Source of the DNA: Gracilimonas sp.
Lineage (GTDB): Bacteria > Bacteroidota > Rhodothermia > Balneolales > Balneolaceae
Assembly: GCF_017641085.1 (NCBI RefSeq)
Contig: NZ_JAEPPI010000001.1
Location: 186,001-250,000, forward strand
Length of the DNA stretch: 64,000 nt
Direction of reading: 5' to 3'
Shown in pieces: positions 53,632 to 63,562 of this stretch (positions are counted from its first letter, which is position 1; each line of letters starts with the position of its first letter). The position numbers and the translations under genes are program-made. The notes beneath the pieces are model-generated. The model did no database searches, was not told the origin of the DNA, and worked only from the letters and a program-made list of their open reading frames with translations.

Positions 53632-54321
53632 ATGAGACCATTAGTAGTCATACCAGCCAGAGGTGGGTCCAAGCGGCTTCCAAGTAAAAATATAAAGCCC
53701 TTAAACGGGCAGCCCTTGATTCACTACACCATCGAAGCTGCGAGGGAGGTTTTTGATGATTCCATTATTTGTGTTTCTACAGATGATAAAAAAATTAAGC
53801 AGGTTTCAGAAAGTGTAGGGTTAAACGTTCCATTTCTTCGACCAAAAGATCTTGCAACAGATAAGGCGGACTCCCGAAGTGTTTTGTTGCATGCATTAGA
53901 GTATTATAAGGAAAGAAAGAAATATGAAGCTGATGTAATCGTTTTACTGCAGCCAACCTCGCCTTTTCGAAATGCTAATCATATCAAAGGTGCTTTAAAT
54001 CTCTATAAGAATGATTTAGATATGGTTGTTTCTGCATTCAAAACAAAGTCAAATCCGTATTTTGTTTTATTTGAAGAGGATGAAAAGGGAATGGCTAGAA
54101 AAATTAAAAAAGGAAATTATACTAGAAGTCAAGATTGTCCAACTGTTTGGGAACTTAATGGTGCTATATATATAATCTCGGCTCGAAGTCTTATCCGTAA
54201 ACAGATACATGAATTAAGTAATGTTAAACTTTTTAAGATGGATGAGCTGTATTCAGTTGACATTGATGATGAATTAGACTTTTTAATTGCTGAACACATT
54301 ATCAACAAAATTGAAGACTAA
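53632..54321 (+). CDS. CMP-nonulosonic acid synthetase (NeuA/LegF-like)
   Basis: A 229-residue cytidylyltransferase that activates the nonulosonic acid as its CMP derivative. IPARGGSKRLPSKNIKPLNGQPLIHYTI is the signature, with VSTDDKKI, LQPTSPFRNANHI and WELNGAIYI. It begins directly after the previous stop. Confidence 0.92.
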   Translation: MRPLVVIPARGGSKRLPSKNIKPLNGQPLIHYTIEAAREVFDDSIICVSTDDKKIKQVSESVGLNVPFLRPKDLATDKADSRSVLLHALEYYKERKKYEADVIVLLQPTSPFRNANHIKGALNLYKNDLDMVVSAFKTKSNPYFVLFEEDEKGMARKIKKGNYTRSQDCPTVWELNGAIYIISARSLIRKQIHELSNVKLFKMDELYSVDIDDELDFLIAEHIINKIED

Positions 54322-55357
54322 AATAAAATCAAATTTACTGTTGATCTTGGGGGTTATGAGTTGGGCTACCGGTTCTGTTTATATTTCAGCAAGCATATCA
54401 CTTATCATTCTTTTGTGCTTTGCAAGAATCAAAAAAAGCTCGCTATTGCTTTTTATTGTCATGACGATTCTTCTAACTGTAAATAATTTTTTTGCAGTAG
54501 GTCCTTGGAATTATTTTGAATACATACAAATGCTAGGATTACTATTTGTATTTATGTTCTTTAGGGTGATTAATAGTGAAATAGGAAATAGTATCTATCG
54601 GGGATTTAACCTGGGGAGTTATTTGATAACACTCGGTTTTATCCTTTTGATTGCCCAATCAAATCCAACGCAAGAAGACTATAGATTATTTTCAGTTTCA
54701 GGTACTTACAACTATACTTCATTCTACATTTATTTTGGGTTCATTATTGCTCCTTATGTGTTAGAAAAAAGGTTAGTTTTTAGGATATTGGATTTTTTGA
54801 TATTCATAATGCTGACATATTTTTTTGCAACGAGATCAATTCTAGTGTTAGGCACCTTATCATATTTCATTCTTAATTTGAGTATAAAAAATAAGTCATT
54901 GGCAGTAGTAAATATTATACTTCTAATATTTTCTTTATCATTTATCGTTAGCCCAGATGTTTATATTGACCTATTTTACTCAATAACAAATTTTAGTACT
55001 GATACTAGTAATATTTATAGACTAGGGATGTTCCATCTGAGTTTTGAATCAGTTTGGCAAAATGAATTTGGATGGGGAATAGGAAATTCTGCTACAATTT
55101 TAAGTAATAGTGGATTTCCTTTTCCTCACGCTCATAATACATTGGCAAATTGGTTGTTGGATTTTGGGTTAGCTGGCTTTTTACTCTACTTTTCTTTCAT
55201 CGTCTATATCATTAAACTTTTATTTAGCAATAAAAGTAAAGTAGCATTTATAGTAACTTTATTCTTGATTGCATATTCAAATATTGATGCTTTGCAGTAT
55301 AACATCTTAGTTTCTATGACTACGATAATAACAGCTAAAAGTATCAGCAAAATATGA
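54311..55357 (+). CDS. O-antigen/polysaccharide polymerase (Wzy-like)
   Basis: A roughly 348-residue integral membrane protein with ten or so hydrophobic helices and a periplasmic loop (FGWGIGNSATILSNSGFPFPHAHNTLANWLLDFG) that matches the Wzy_C/O-antigen-ligase pattern (HNTxLxxxxxxG). The start is uncertain: TTG 54311 gives a lysine-rich N-terminus and an 11-base overlap with neuA; TTG 54287 and ATG 54356 (with upstream ggggg) are alternatives. Very AT-rich. Confidence 0.82.
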   Translation: MKTKIKSNLLLILGVMSWATGSVYISASISLIILLCFARIKKSSLLLFIVMTILLTVNNFFAVGPWNYFEYIQMLGLLFVFMFFRVINSEIGNSIYRGFNLGSYLITLGFILLIAQSNPTQEDYRLFSVSGTYNYTSFYIYFGFIIAPYVLEKRLVFRILDFLIFIMLTYFFATRSILVLGTLSYFILNLSIKNKSLAVVNIILLIFSLSFIVSPDVYIDLFYSITNFSTDTSNIYRLGMFHLSFESVWQNEFGWGIGNSATILSNSGFPFPHAHNTLANWLLDFGLAGFLLYFSFIVYIIKLLFSNKSKVAFIVTLFLIAYSNIDALQYNILVSMTTIITAKSISKI

Positions 55358-56577
55358 TAGACCTACTTAAAAAGTCTTTGAATTTGGGTTTTGGTTCTCT
55401 TCTAGGAAGAATTGTTGGGTTTTTTAGATATCAAGTAATAATTGTTTTAATAGGAATCAATAGTACTACTGATGACGTAATATTCTTTTATACGATGCTC
55501 TGGTTTTCATTTAGTTTTGTAATCTTACCAGTTATGAGTGGCTCTTTAATTGCTGATCTAAATGAAATTGAAGACTTTGAAAAAGTTATATCTAACTATA
55601 TATCAGAAATTATTATTTATGCTATAACTATTTTAATAATATCTTTAGTAATAAAGATCGGTTTTAATCCACCTCAACTGCCAGCTTATGATATATTACT
55701 TATTATCATCTTCTCCTTGTTTCTTTTAGGGTTTAATGAGGCAATAAGTCTTTATAATCAATATATGGACAGGTATTTTCTGTATTCTATAAATCCACTT
55801 ATTTGGAATACAGTAATGATTATGTCAACATATTTTTTATATAAAATTAACTATTTCAATACTTTTGGATATTTGCTTTTGTTTTCAATATCAATATTGT
55901 TTTCGTTGGTATTACAATTTAAAAAATCAAAACTGTATATACTCAGAATCTTAAAGCAAATTAATTTCAGAAAAATAGAATTAAAACCTAAGTACTATCA
56001 ACTAACAATTGTTCTTTTCTCTTCTTCTCTATTTATTGATTTTAATCTATTTAAATCCGTGAATAACCCAGGGTTAATTTCAACTTACTCTTTGATTAAC
56101 AAGATTCCGGAACTTCTTTCTTCCATAGTATCTGGTTCATTATTAGTGGTAATATATAATGATGTCATAAAAGATAAAATCCGTGTAGAAAAAGGGTTTT
56201 TAAAACTAACAGCTATAAATTTACTAGTATTTTTGGGTGGTGGGTTAGTTATATATGTTTATCATGATTTTATATATGGTACTCTATTTAACTATAATAT
56301 GTATCCCCACCTCAATACTCTTTCCATGTCCTTTATTTTTTACTTTTTATTTTCGACTCTATCCCTGATTATTCGGCTTAGCTATGTCAATGGACTTGAT
56401 AAAGTATTTTTCTTTATAATTTCACCTCTTGTTTTATTTAAAATAGCTTATTTTTCATTTAACCAAGCTACCATTCATTCAATATTATTAGTAAATATCA
56501 TACTGTATCTTATAATTTCTGTTTTAATATTAATGATTACTTTTAAACCTTATGTGTGGAATTTTAACAATAATTGA
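55354..56577 (+). CDS. Polysaccharide flippase (Wzx/MurJ-like)
   Basis: A 407-residue membrane protein with about 12 predicted helices and the N-terminal SLNLGFGSLLGRIVGFFRYQ pattern of MOP-superfamily (MviN/Wzx) exporters. It would carry the lipid-linked repeat unit across the inner membrane. It overlaps the previous gene by 4 bases and the next by 26. AT-rich. Confidence 0.82.
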   Translation: MIDLLKKSLNLGFGSLLGRIVGFFRYQVIIVLIGINSTTDDVIFFYTMLWFSFSFVILPVMSGSLIADLNEIEDFEKVISNYISEIIIYAITILIISLVIKIGFNPPQLPAYDILLIIIFSLFLLGFNEAISLYNQYMDRYFLYSINPLIWNTVMIMSTYFLYKINYFNTFGYLLLFSISILFSLVLQFKKSKLYILRILKQINFRKIELKPKYYQLTIVLFSSSLFIDFNLFKSVNNPGLISTYSLINKIPELLSSIVSGSLLVVIYNDVIKDKIRVEKGFLKLTAINLLVFLGGGLVIYVYHDFIYGTLFNYNMYPHLNTLSMSFIFYFLFSTLSLIIRLSYVNGLDKVFFFIISPLVLFKIAYFSFNQATIHSILLVNIILYLIISVLILMITFKPYVWNFNNN

Positions 56578-58216
56578 TAATGAGAAAGTTCTTAGTAAGG
56601 GTCCTTCATTTGAACAGCTTCTAGAATTGATTAAACATAGGGGACCTGATCATGCAGACTATTTAGAGATAGATGGTCTTTATTTAGGGCATACCAGGTT
56701 GAGTATAATTGATTTGAAAGGTGGAGATCAACCTCTTGTTAAGGATAATAAAATACTTCTATTTAATGGTGAAATATACAATTATCAGACGCTAAAGGAA
56801 GAATTGGAAAGAGAAGGTATCTCATTTTCCACAAAGAGTGACACCGAGGTGTTACTCGAGTGTTACAACAAATACGGCTATAATTTTATAGAGCACCTCG
56901 ATGGTATGTTCGCGTTTGTTATTTATGATAAGTTAAAAGAACATTTGGTTTTTGGAAGAGATAAGTTGGGCATAAAACCATTATACTTTTATCAAGGGGA
57001 AAAGCATAAAGTAATTGCTTCGGAAATGCATCCGATTAATGCATTATTACCTAATTTAGTATCAATAAAACATAGCTATATAAAAGAATATTTAGAAAAG
57101 GGCTATTCATTTGAAAAACTATACAATGATCAGAAAATAATAAATAAAGGAACGGTCTATACTTATGACATTGAGACAGGAGAAATCGATGAAAGATTTA
57201 AGCTAAAATTATTAAAGAATACAAAAAATGGTATTACAGCGAATTCATTAAAAAGTTTACTTGAACAGGAAATTGAATCTCAGCTTCATGCAGATGTTGA
57301 TGTTGGTGTTTTATTGAGCGGTGGCATTGATTCAAGCATAATAACTGCCATAGCGTCTAATTATAGAGAATCAATCAATACTTACTCAATTACGTTTGAT
57401 AAAAGCGAATTTTCCGAATCTTATTATTCGCAGCTTGTAGCGAATAAATTTAAGACCAATCACAAGGAGTTTGAATTTGATGAGGAAAAGCTATTAGAAT
57501 ATATACCAAGAATGATAGAGTGTATAGATGTTCCATTGTATGACCCTGCAATGCTGCCACTTATGTATCTATGCGATAATGTTTCAAAATACCAAAAAGT
57601 GGTTTTGAGTGGTGACGGTGGTGATGAATTATTTGCGGGTTATACCCATCTTCGAATTTTGAGGTATAAACAATTAATAAAACCCGTAATCCCAGTTTTG
57701 TTCTTGTTGAAAAGCCAAAGTGCAAAGCTTCGTCACGTTTATGAGATTATTCAATCTAACCTCTCAAATATGAGTGTGAATGAAAAATATCAGCAAGATT
57801 TTGAAATCCTAGATAATAAACTACTTAGGAAAACAGACTTATGTTCTATGTATTATGGATTGGAAGTACGAGTTCCTTTTTTATCAGAGAGGTTGCTAAA
57901 GTATGTTCAACAGTATCCTCCAAGTAACTTTATGAATCTTAAGTATGGAAAAACTCCTTTACGAAAACTGGCAAGTCAGTTAGTCGGAAAAGAAATAGCT
58001 TATAAAAAGAAACAAGGTTTTAGAATTCCTTTGAAAAAATGGGTTAATGGAATATTGTATGATGAAATCAAAGATGATGTTTCAGATAGTATGATACCCA
58101 GAAAAATATTAGATAAAACTCAAATCAACAGCTATTTGTCAAAACCTGAAATATATTACGAAAACTTGTTCAAAATATATGTTTTGAACAAATGGCTTAA
58201 AAAGAATATAGAATGA
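56552..58216 (+). CDS. Asparagine synthase-like amidotransferase, copy 1
   Basis: A 554-residue class II glutamine amidotransferase plus synthetase. MCGILTI (Cys2 nucleophile), IKHRGPDHADY, HTRLSIIDLKGGDQPL and NGEIYNYQTL in the glutaminase; LLSGGIDSSIITAIA (PPi loop) and SGDGGDELFAGYTHLR in the synthetase domain. In a polysaccharide locus such enzymes can convert a sugar carboxylate into an amide rather than make asparagine. It overlaps wzx by 26 bases. Confidence 0.9.
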   Translation: MCGILTIIDNEKVLSKGPSFEQLLELIKHRGPDHADYLEIDGLYLGHTRLSIIDLKGGDQPLVKDNKILLFNGEIYNYQTLKEELEREGISFSTKSDTEVLLECYNKYGYNFIEHLDGMFAFVIYDKLKEHLVFGRDKLGIKPLYFYQGEKHKVIASEMHPINALLPNLVSIKHSYIKEYLEKGYSFEKLYNDQKIINKGTVYTYDIETGEIDERFKLKLLKNTKNGITANSLKSLLEQEIESQLHADVDVGVLLSGGIDSSIITAIASNYRESINTYSITFDKSEFSESYYSQLVANKFKTNHKEFEFDEEKLLEYIPRMIECIDVPLYDPAMLPLMYLCDNVSKYQKVVLSGDGGDELFAGYTHLRILRYKQLIKPVIPVLFLLKSQSAKLRHVYEIIQSNLSNMSVNEKYQQDFEILDNKLLRKTDLCSMYYGLEVRVPFLSERLLKYVQQYPPSNFMNLKYGKTPLRKLASQLVGKEIAYKKKQGFRIPLKKWVNGILYDEIKDDVSDSMIPRKILDKTQINSYLSKPEIYYENLFKIYVLNKWLKKNIE

Positions 58217-59322
58217 ATATTTTGCAAATTAGAGGTGAATTTAGAGATAATGGTCCCGGTACACAATCTTTATATATTTCAAGAGAACTGATAAGAAGAG
58301 GGCATAAAGTCTTTGCTATTTCAAGTGGGGGTGTTATGGTTGAGAAGTTCGAGCAAAATGGAATTACTCATACTCAAATACCATATATAGCCTATGGCAA
58401 AAGAAATCCCCTAAATATTCTAAAGTCAATTTTTTTACTTAGGAAGTATTTTGACAAGCATACTATTGATGTAGTACATGCTCATAATGCAGCTACCTTA
58501 TATATGGCTTATTTAGCTTCTCGGTTTTTAAAAGATAAAGAAATTAGTTTTTTTCACAGTTGTAGAGGTATTGAACTCCGGAAAATGTTTACATGGAGAA
58601 ATTGGATTTATAAAAAATACCCAGCAACCATATTTGCAGTATCTCAATGGACTAAAGAACAACTTATAAACATAGGAGTCGACTCAAAAAAAATAATTGT
58701 CACTAATAATGGGGTTGATACCGACAAATATGACATTACAAAGAAAGAACAATTTAAAAAAGAAATACGGGATGAATATAAAATACCATATGATAGTATA
58801 GTTATTGGAATTGTTGGTGCATTAGGATCCAAGGGACATGATGAATTAATTCGAGCTTTTTCGATGATAAAGGACGAATTCCCAGATGCTTATTTATTAA
58901 TCGTGGGCGGTGGTGAAAAACTTGAGGAGTTTAAGAATTTAGCGATTGAAAAAGGTATCTCGAAAAGGTGTGTATTTACTGGACTACGAATGGATAGTTA
59001 TAAATTACATGCTGCAATGGATATATTTTGCCTAGCATCGTATTGGGGAGAAATGTTTCCTAATGTTTTATTGGAAGCGATGGCTTATGCAAATCCGCTC
59101 ATCTCGACTAAGTTATCAGGTATACCAGAAATAGTTACTGAAGACGTTGGGTTTTTGATCGAACCTAAGAATACTAGAGAGCTTGCAGAAAAGTTAAAGA
59201 TATTACTAAAAAATGATAATCTTAGGGCTAAATTAGGAAGAAATGCATATAGTAAATTAAAATCAAAATATACGATCAGTAAAATTGTAGATAAAATAGA
59301 GACAGCTTATTTAACAAAATGA
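58213..59322 (+). CDS. Glycosyltransferase family 4 protein
   Basis: A 369-residue GT-B enzyme. N-terminal PGTQSLYISRELIRRGHKVFAIS, C-terminal VGALGSKGHDELIRAF, LLIVGGGEKLEEF and the EX7E motif in GEMFPNVLLEAMAYANPLI are clear GT4 features. It overlaps the previous and next genes by 4 bases each. Donor and acceptor sugars unknown. Confidence 0.92.
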   Translation: MNILQIRGEFRDNGPGTQSLYISRELIRRGHKVFAISSGGVMVEKFEQNGITHTQIPYIAYGKRNPLNILKSIFLLRKYFDKHTIDVVHAHNAATLYMAYLASRFLKDKEISFFHSCRGIELRKMFTWRNWIYKKYPATIFAVSQWTKEQLINIGVDSKKIIVTNNGVDTDKYDITKKEQFKKEIRDEYKIPYDSIVIGIVGALGSKGHDELIRAFSMIKDEFPDAYLLIVGGGEKLEEFKNLAIEKGISKRCVFTGLRMDSYKLHAAMDIFCLASYWGEMFPNVLLEAMAYANPLISTKLSGIPEIVTEDVGFLIEPKNTRELAEKLKILLKNDNLRAKLGRNAYSKLKSKYTISKIVDKIETAYLTK

Positions 59323-60476
59323 TTTTATTCGTTTCATATGGTGGGGGACATATTGCTATTACAACTGAACTTTATAAATATTTTACTCAAAATGATGTCA
59401 AAGTAAAAATATTACCCCTAACAACAGGTGTTGAATACTGTAACCAAACTGGCATATCAGATTACTTAAAGCTAGAAGATTATAAATTTTTAGTAAATAC
59501 AGATAGTGAAATTGAAAACTTAGTTTCAAAAATTACAAGATCTGTACACACAAAGGGGCTTGGTATCCCATATGAACATACTTATATGTATCACTTAATT
59601 GGAATTTCTGAGTTAATTGATTCCCATGGAAAGGAAAAAGGGCTGAAAATATTTGAGAGAGAAGGAAGGAAAGCTTTTTTGCCGATTTCATTTGCAAGCA
59701 AATTTATTGATGAGGTTGAGGCTAAAGCAGTAATTACAACCAATGTGCCACGATTTGAAGAAGCATTTCAAATTGCTTCACAAAGTAGGAAAATTAAATC
59801 ATTCGCAATAGATGATTTAATAGGAAAACCATTAGGAGAAATCAAAAGTGACTTTGTATTCGTAGATAATGAGCTCGCGAAAAAAAATTTGGAGAAAAGT
59901 GGCTATTCTGGAGAAATAGTAATTTCCGGAAATCCAGTTTTTGAAAAGGCAAGAACTTTGGGTAAAAAGATAGATAATAAAAATAATGATCTACTGATAC
60001 TTTTACAGACCGGAATAAAAAATATGGAAACAAATAAAATCATCGAATTTGGAGAAGAATTTTATAGAAAGTTTTTTTTAAAGCTTGAATTGAGTGGTTT
60101 TTGTGATGCTTTTGATAAAATAGCTGTCCGTTTCCACCCTTCTATGCAAAAAATTAAGTACTGGAATTCGGATCGTTTTTATTTTGATAAAAATAAAGAT
60201 CTATATAACTCACTAAAGCAGTATTCAAACGTTTTAGGGTTTACATCTACTTCGGTATATGAAGCATACTTAATGGGAGCTAATGTATATGCGTTTTCTT
60301 TTGGTAATAAATATTTTGAATTACCATTTAAATACAATCATCAGATTGATTTTAATGCAAATTCATCGAGTTGGGAACACATAGCTCAAGTAGAGAAGAA
60401 CGAATCTGAATTTCTGCCATCTAAATCTATAATCTTAAAAACAATATCAGATGAAGTATTATGTAATAGAAAATGA
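59319..60476 (+). CDS. Probable GT-B fold glycosyltransferase-like protein of unknown family
   Basis: A 385-residue protein. MILFVSYGGGHIAITTELYKYF resembles the glycine loop of GT-B enzymes, and the second half has IVISGNPVFEKARTLG, LLILLQTGIKNME, AVRFHPSMQKI and LGFTSTSVYEAYLMGANVYAF, i.e. a Rossmann pattern as in CDP-glycerol or polysialyl-type transferases. I cannot name the family. It overlaps the aldolase gene by 26 bases, suggesting tight coupling. Confidence 0.7.
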   Translation: MILFVSYGGGHIAITTELYKYFTQNDVKVKILPLTTGVEYCNQTGISDYLKLEDYKFLVNTDSEIENLVSKITRSVHTKGLGIPYEHTYMYHLIGISELIDSHGKEKGLKIFEREGRKAFLPISFASKFIDEVEAKAVITTNVPRFEEAFQIASQSRKIKSFAIDDLIGKPLGEIKSDFVFVDNELAKKNLEKSGYSGEIVISGNPVFEKARTLGKKIDNKNNDLLILLQTGIKNMETNKIIEFGEEFYRKFFLKLELSGFCDAFDKIAVRFHPSMQKIKYWNSDRFYFDKNKDLYNSLKQYSNVLGFTSTSVYEAYLMGANVYAFSFGNKYFELPFKYNHQIDFNANSSSWEHIAQVEKNESEFLPSKSIILKTISDEVLCNRK

Positions 60477-61245
60477 TTTAGATAGGATAAAATATTTTGA
60501 TCGAATTGGAATAGATAGAATATTTGTTGACTTAGAGAAGCTTGGAAAAGAAGAAAGACAAAAGGATTTAGATACTGTAAAGAGTGACCATTCTATACAG
60601 GATATAAGGAGCATAAAACCCATTCTAAAACAGGCTGAGCTTTTAGTGCGCATAGACCCTCTGAATGATCAATCGGAGAAACAAATTAATGAAGTAGTAC
60701 ATGCTGGGGCTGATATTATCATGCTTCCTTTTTTTTCCACTTCTAGAGAAGTAGAGAAGTTTGTGGCATATGTAGATGGAAGAGCTAAAACAAATATTCT
60801 TATCGAAACTGCGCCTGCTTTTGTGCGCTTCAGAGATATATTAGCGGTTGACGGAATTGATGAGGTACACATCGGATTGAATGATTTGGGCATAGATTTA
60901 AATCTAAAATTCATGTTTGAAATAATTGCCCACCGTTTTTTAGTGCCTTTAACTCAATATTTAAGAGAGAAAGAAATGTTTTTTGGTATTGGCGGAATTG
61001 CAGCTCTTGATAAGGGAAAACTACCAGGAAGATACATATTAGCTGAATACTATAAGTTAGGAGCATCAGGAACAATATTATCCAGAACATTTTCTAAAAT
61101 GTATGCGGAAGGAAAAGATAATTTCAAAAAAGAATTTATGAAATTAGATTCCGAATGGGAAAAACTATCTTCAAAGAACCATTCCTTTTTTGAAGATAAT
61201 ATTAAGAAAATAAATAAGATTGTTAATTCAATAATTGAATCATAA
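60451..61245 (+). CDS. HpcH/HpaI (CitE-like) aldolase family protein
   Basis: A 264-residue TIM-barrel protein. GIDRIFVDLEKLGK, LLVRIDPLNDQ, GADIIMLPFF (ADGIMLPK-like), ILIETAPAFVRF (metal-binding glutamate) and DEVHIGLNDLGIDL (matching the IGxNDL loop) are family signs. Such enzymes split or form carbon-carbon bonds with pyruvate or acetyl-CoA. Presence in a glycan locus is unusual; it might make a sugar-acid building block. The ATG overlaps the previous gene. Confidence 0.82.
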   Translation: MKYYVIENDLDRIKYFDRIGIDRIFVDLEKLGKEERQKDLDTVKSDHSIQDIRSIKPILKQAELLVRIDPLNDQSEKQINEVVHAGADIIMLPFFSTSREVEKFVAYVDGRAKTNILIETAPAFVRFRDILAVDGIDEVHIGLNDLGIDLNLKFMFEIIAHRFLVPLTQYLREKEMFFGIGGIAALDKGKLPGRYILAEYYKLGASGTILSRTFSKMYAEGKDNFKKEFMKLDSEWEKLSSKNHSFFEDNIKKINKIVNSIIES

Positions 61246-63008
61246 TGTGTGGTATAGTAGGTTTTAATTTTTTAAATCAAGACAAATGTTCAAACCCAGA
61301 ACTGATTAGAAATCTATTATCTAGTGTAGCCCACCGTGGCCCAGATGACTCAGGTTTTGAGGTTTATCGGTCTGCTATGGTAGGAAATACTAGGTTAAGT
61401 ATAATTGATTTGTCATCTGGACATCAGCCAATGATTGGGGATGATGGTAATGTTTCAGTAGTCCAAAACGGGGAAATTTTTAACTATATTGAGCTAAAAG
61501 AAGTTCTTATTAAAAAAGGTCATGATTTTAAAACGGAGAGTGATACTGAGGTAATTTTAAAGGCTTACATCGAATGGGGAGAGGCTTTTGTGAATAGGCT
61601 AAATGGAATGTTTGCAATTGCAATACTGGATAAAAAACGCAATCAATTATTACTTTTTAGGGATAGATTAGGAGTTAAACCTCTTTATTATTATCAAAAG
61701 GAAGGAGATTTTTTATTCTCTTCAGAAATCAAATCTTTTAAGAAGTACAACTATTTTGATAAAAAGGTTAACAACCAGTCAATAGCCAATTATCTTGTTT
61801 TAAACTACATACCTGTTCCTGATACAATTTTTGAGTATGTTCATCATATACCTCCAGGTTATTTTGGGAGAATTCAATTAGGGGATAATAGCCTAGAGTT
61901 GGTCCAATATTGGGACATTGCACACCTAGACCAAAATAATAATCTGTCTGAAAATGACTTCATTGATTCATTTGAAGAATTACTAATTGATGCTGTTAAG
62001 TTGCGATTGAGGAGTGATGTTGATGTAGGGGCATTTCTGAGTGGCGGATTAGATTCTAGCCTCATTTGCGCCTTGATGCGAAAAAATGATCAAGAAAGCG
62101 AAATTTCAACATTTAGCATAGGGTTTCACGAGAAAAAATTTGATGAATCCCAATATGCGAAATATGTAGCTCAGAAATATTCTCTGAACAACAAATTGAA
62201 ATTTCTTGGAGGAGATATAGTGCATTTATGGGATAAGGTAACTTATCATAACGACCAACCTCATGGGGATATATCGTTTATACCAACTTATATTTTATCA
62301 GAATTTGCTAGTAAAGATTTAAAAGTAGTTTTAACCGGTGATGGAGGAGATGAATTATTTGCTGGCTATCTGAAATATCAAATGCTGGAAAATACTGGCG
62401 ATCTTCAAAAATACTTTGATACTACTACAGTATTTAATGAGAAAGAATTAATGAATTCATTATCCCCTGCCTTTAAAAAAACAATTAATGTGGGTGGAGC
62501 GAGAAAACTATTTACTAATTGCCTCGCTAAGGTTGAAAGCAGAGATCTTTTGAATAAGGTTCTCTATTTTGAAACAAAGCAACTTCTTCCAGGAAATAAT
62601 TTAGTAAAACCTGATAAAATGGCTATGGCAAACTCGTTGGAAACTCGAAGTCCGTTTATGGATTATCGACTTTTTGAATTATGTTATACGATGCCCGGGG
62701 AATTAAAGCTTAGAAATGGAGAAACAAAATATCTTCTAAAAAAATTAGGATTGCGTTATTTCAATGAAGAACATGTTTATAGAAGAAAGCAAATGTTTAC
62801 TGTTCCAATTGGTGAATGGTTTAAGAATAAATTAGGTGATTATTTGATGACAATTATAGAAAGTGAAAGATTAATTGAGCGAAATATTTGGGATGCAACT
62901 CAAATAAGACAACTTGCAGATGATCATAAAAACGGCAGGGAAAATAATACAAGAAAATTGAGAGCGATAGTGAATCTAGAGCTATGGTATAGAATGTTTA
63001 TTGATTGA
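61245..63008 (+). CDS. Asparagine synthase-like amidotransferase, copy 2
   Basis: A 587-residue homologue with MCGIVGFNF (Cys2), VAHRGPDDSGFE, NTRLSIIDLSSGHQPMIG, NGEIFNYIELKE, FLSGGLDSSLICALM and TGDGGDELFAGYLKYQ. All catalytic parts are present. It is not a tandem duplicate of copy 1 (clearly diverged) and starts in the stop of the aldolase gene. Probably also a sugar amidotransferase. Confidence 0.9.
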   Translation: MCGIVGFNFLNQDKCSNPELIRNLLSSVAHRGPDDSGFEVYRSAMVGNTRLSIIDLSSGHQPMIGDDGNVSVVQNGEIFNYIELKEVLIKKGHDFKTESDTEVILKAYIEWGEAFVNRLNGMFAIAILDKKRNQLLLFRDRLGVKPLYYYQKEGDFLFSSEIKSFKKYNYFDKKVNNQSIANYLVLNYIPVPDTIFEYVHHIPPGYFGRIQLGDNSLELVQYWDIAHLDQNNNLSENDFIDSFEELLIDAVKLRLRSDVDVGAFLSGGLDSSLICALMRKNDQESEISTFSIGFHEKKFDESQYAKYVAQKYSLNNKLKFLGGDIVHLWDKVTYHNDQPHGDISFIPTYILSEFASKDLKVVLTGDGGDELFAGYLKYQMLENTGDLQKYFDTTTVFNEKELMNSLSPAFKKTINVGGARKLFTNCLAKVESRDLLNKVLYFETKQLLPGNNLVKPDKMAMANSLETRSPFMDYRLFELCYTMPGELKLRNGETKYLLKKLGLRYFNEEHVYRRKQMFTVPIGEWFKNKLGDYLMTIIESERLIERNIWDATQIRQLADDHKNGRENNTRKLRAIVNLELWYRMFID

Positions 63009-63562
63009 AAATGAGATACTTAGATATTTTAATTTCTTTATTGGCATTAGTAATATTGTCACCTGTCATGTTCATTATTAGCTTAATAATCTTTTTTACT
63101 GATGGTAGACCTGTTTTATTCAAGCAACAGAGAGTTGGATTAAACATGGAAGAGTTTACCATTTTAAAGTTTCGAACGATGAAAAATGAAAAGAATCATG
63201 CAAGTAAAATTGAGTTTACAAAGAAAAATGATCCTCGAATCACTTTTATAGGAAGAATACTAAGGAAGTATTCTTTGGATGAGCTTCCTCAATTTTTGAA
63301 TGTATTCTACGGAGATATGTCTATTGTAGGTCCAAGACCAGATACTCCTCAACAAAAAGTAAATTATGATAATGCAACATGGCAAGCAAGACATCGTGTT
63401 AAACCTGGGATTACTGGTCTCGCACAAATAAATGGTAGGAGTAATATTACGCCAGAGAAGAGAATAAATTATGAGCTTGAATGGATAGAACGAAAATCTT
63501 TGACCTTATATTTAAGTGTAATTTGGAAAACCTTTTTCATAAAGGCGAAAGATTCATTCTAA
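63005..63562 (+). CDS. Initiating sugar transferase (PglC/WcaJ type)
   Basis: A 185-residue monotopic phosphoglycosyl transferase that links the first sugar-1-phosphate to undecaprenyl phosphate. A single N-terminal hydrophobic segment (ISLLALVILSPVMFIISLIIFF) is followed by LFKQQRVGLNMEEFTILKFRTM, LRKYSLDELPQFLNVFYGDM, SIVGPRP and KPGITGLAQINGRS. The short form matches PglC. It ends the AT-rich block. Confidence 0.93.
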   Translation: MKMRYLDILISLLALVILSPVMFIISLIIFFTDGRPVLFKQQRVGLNMEEFTILKFRTMKNEKNHASKIEFTKKNDPRITFIGRILRKYSLDELPQFLNVFYGDMSIVGPRPDTPQQKVNYDNATWQARHRVKPGITGLAQINGRSNITPEKRINYELEWIERKSLTLYLSVIWKTFFIKAKDSF

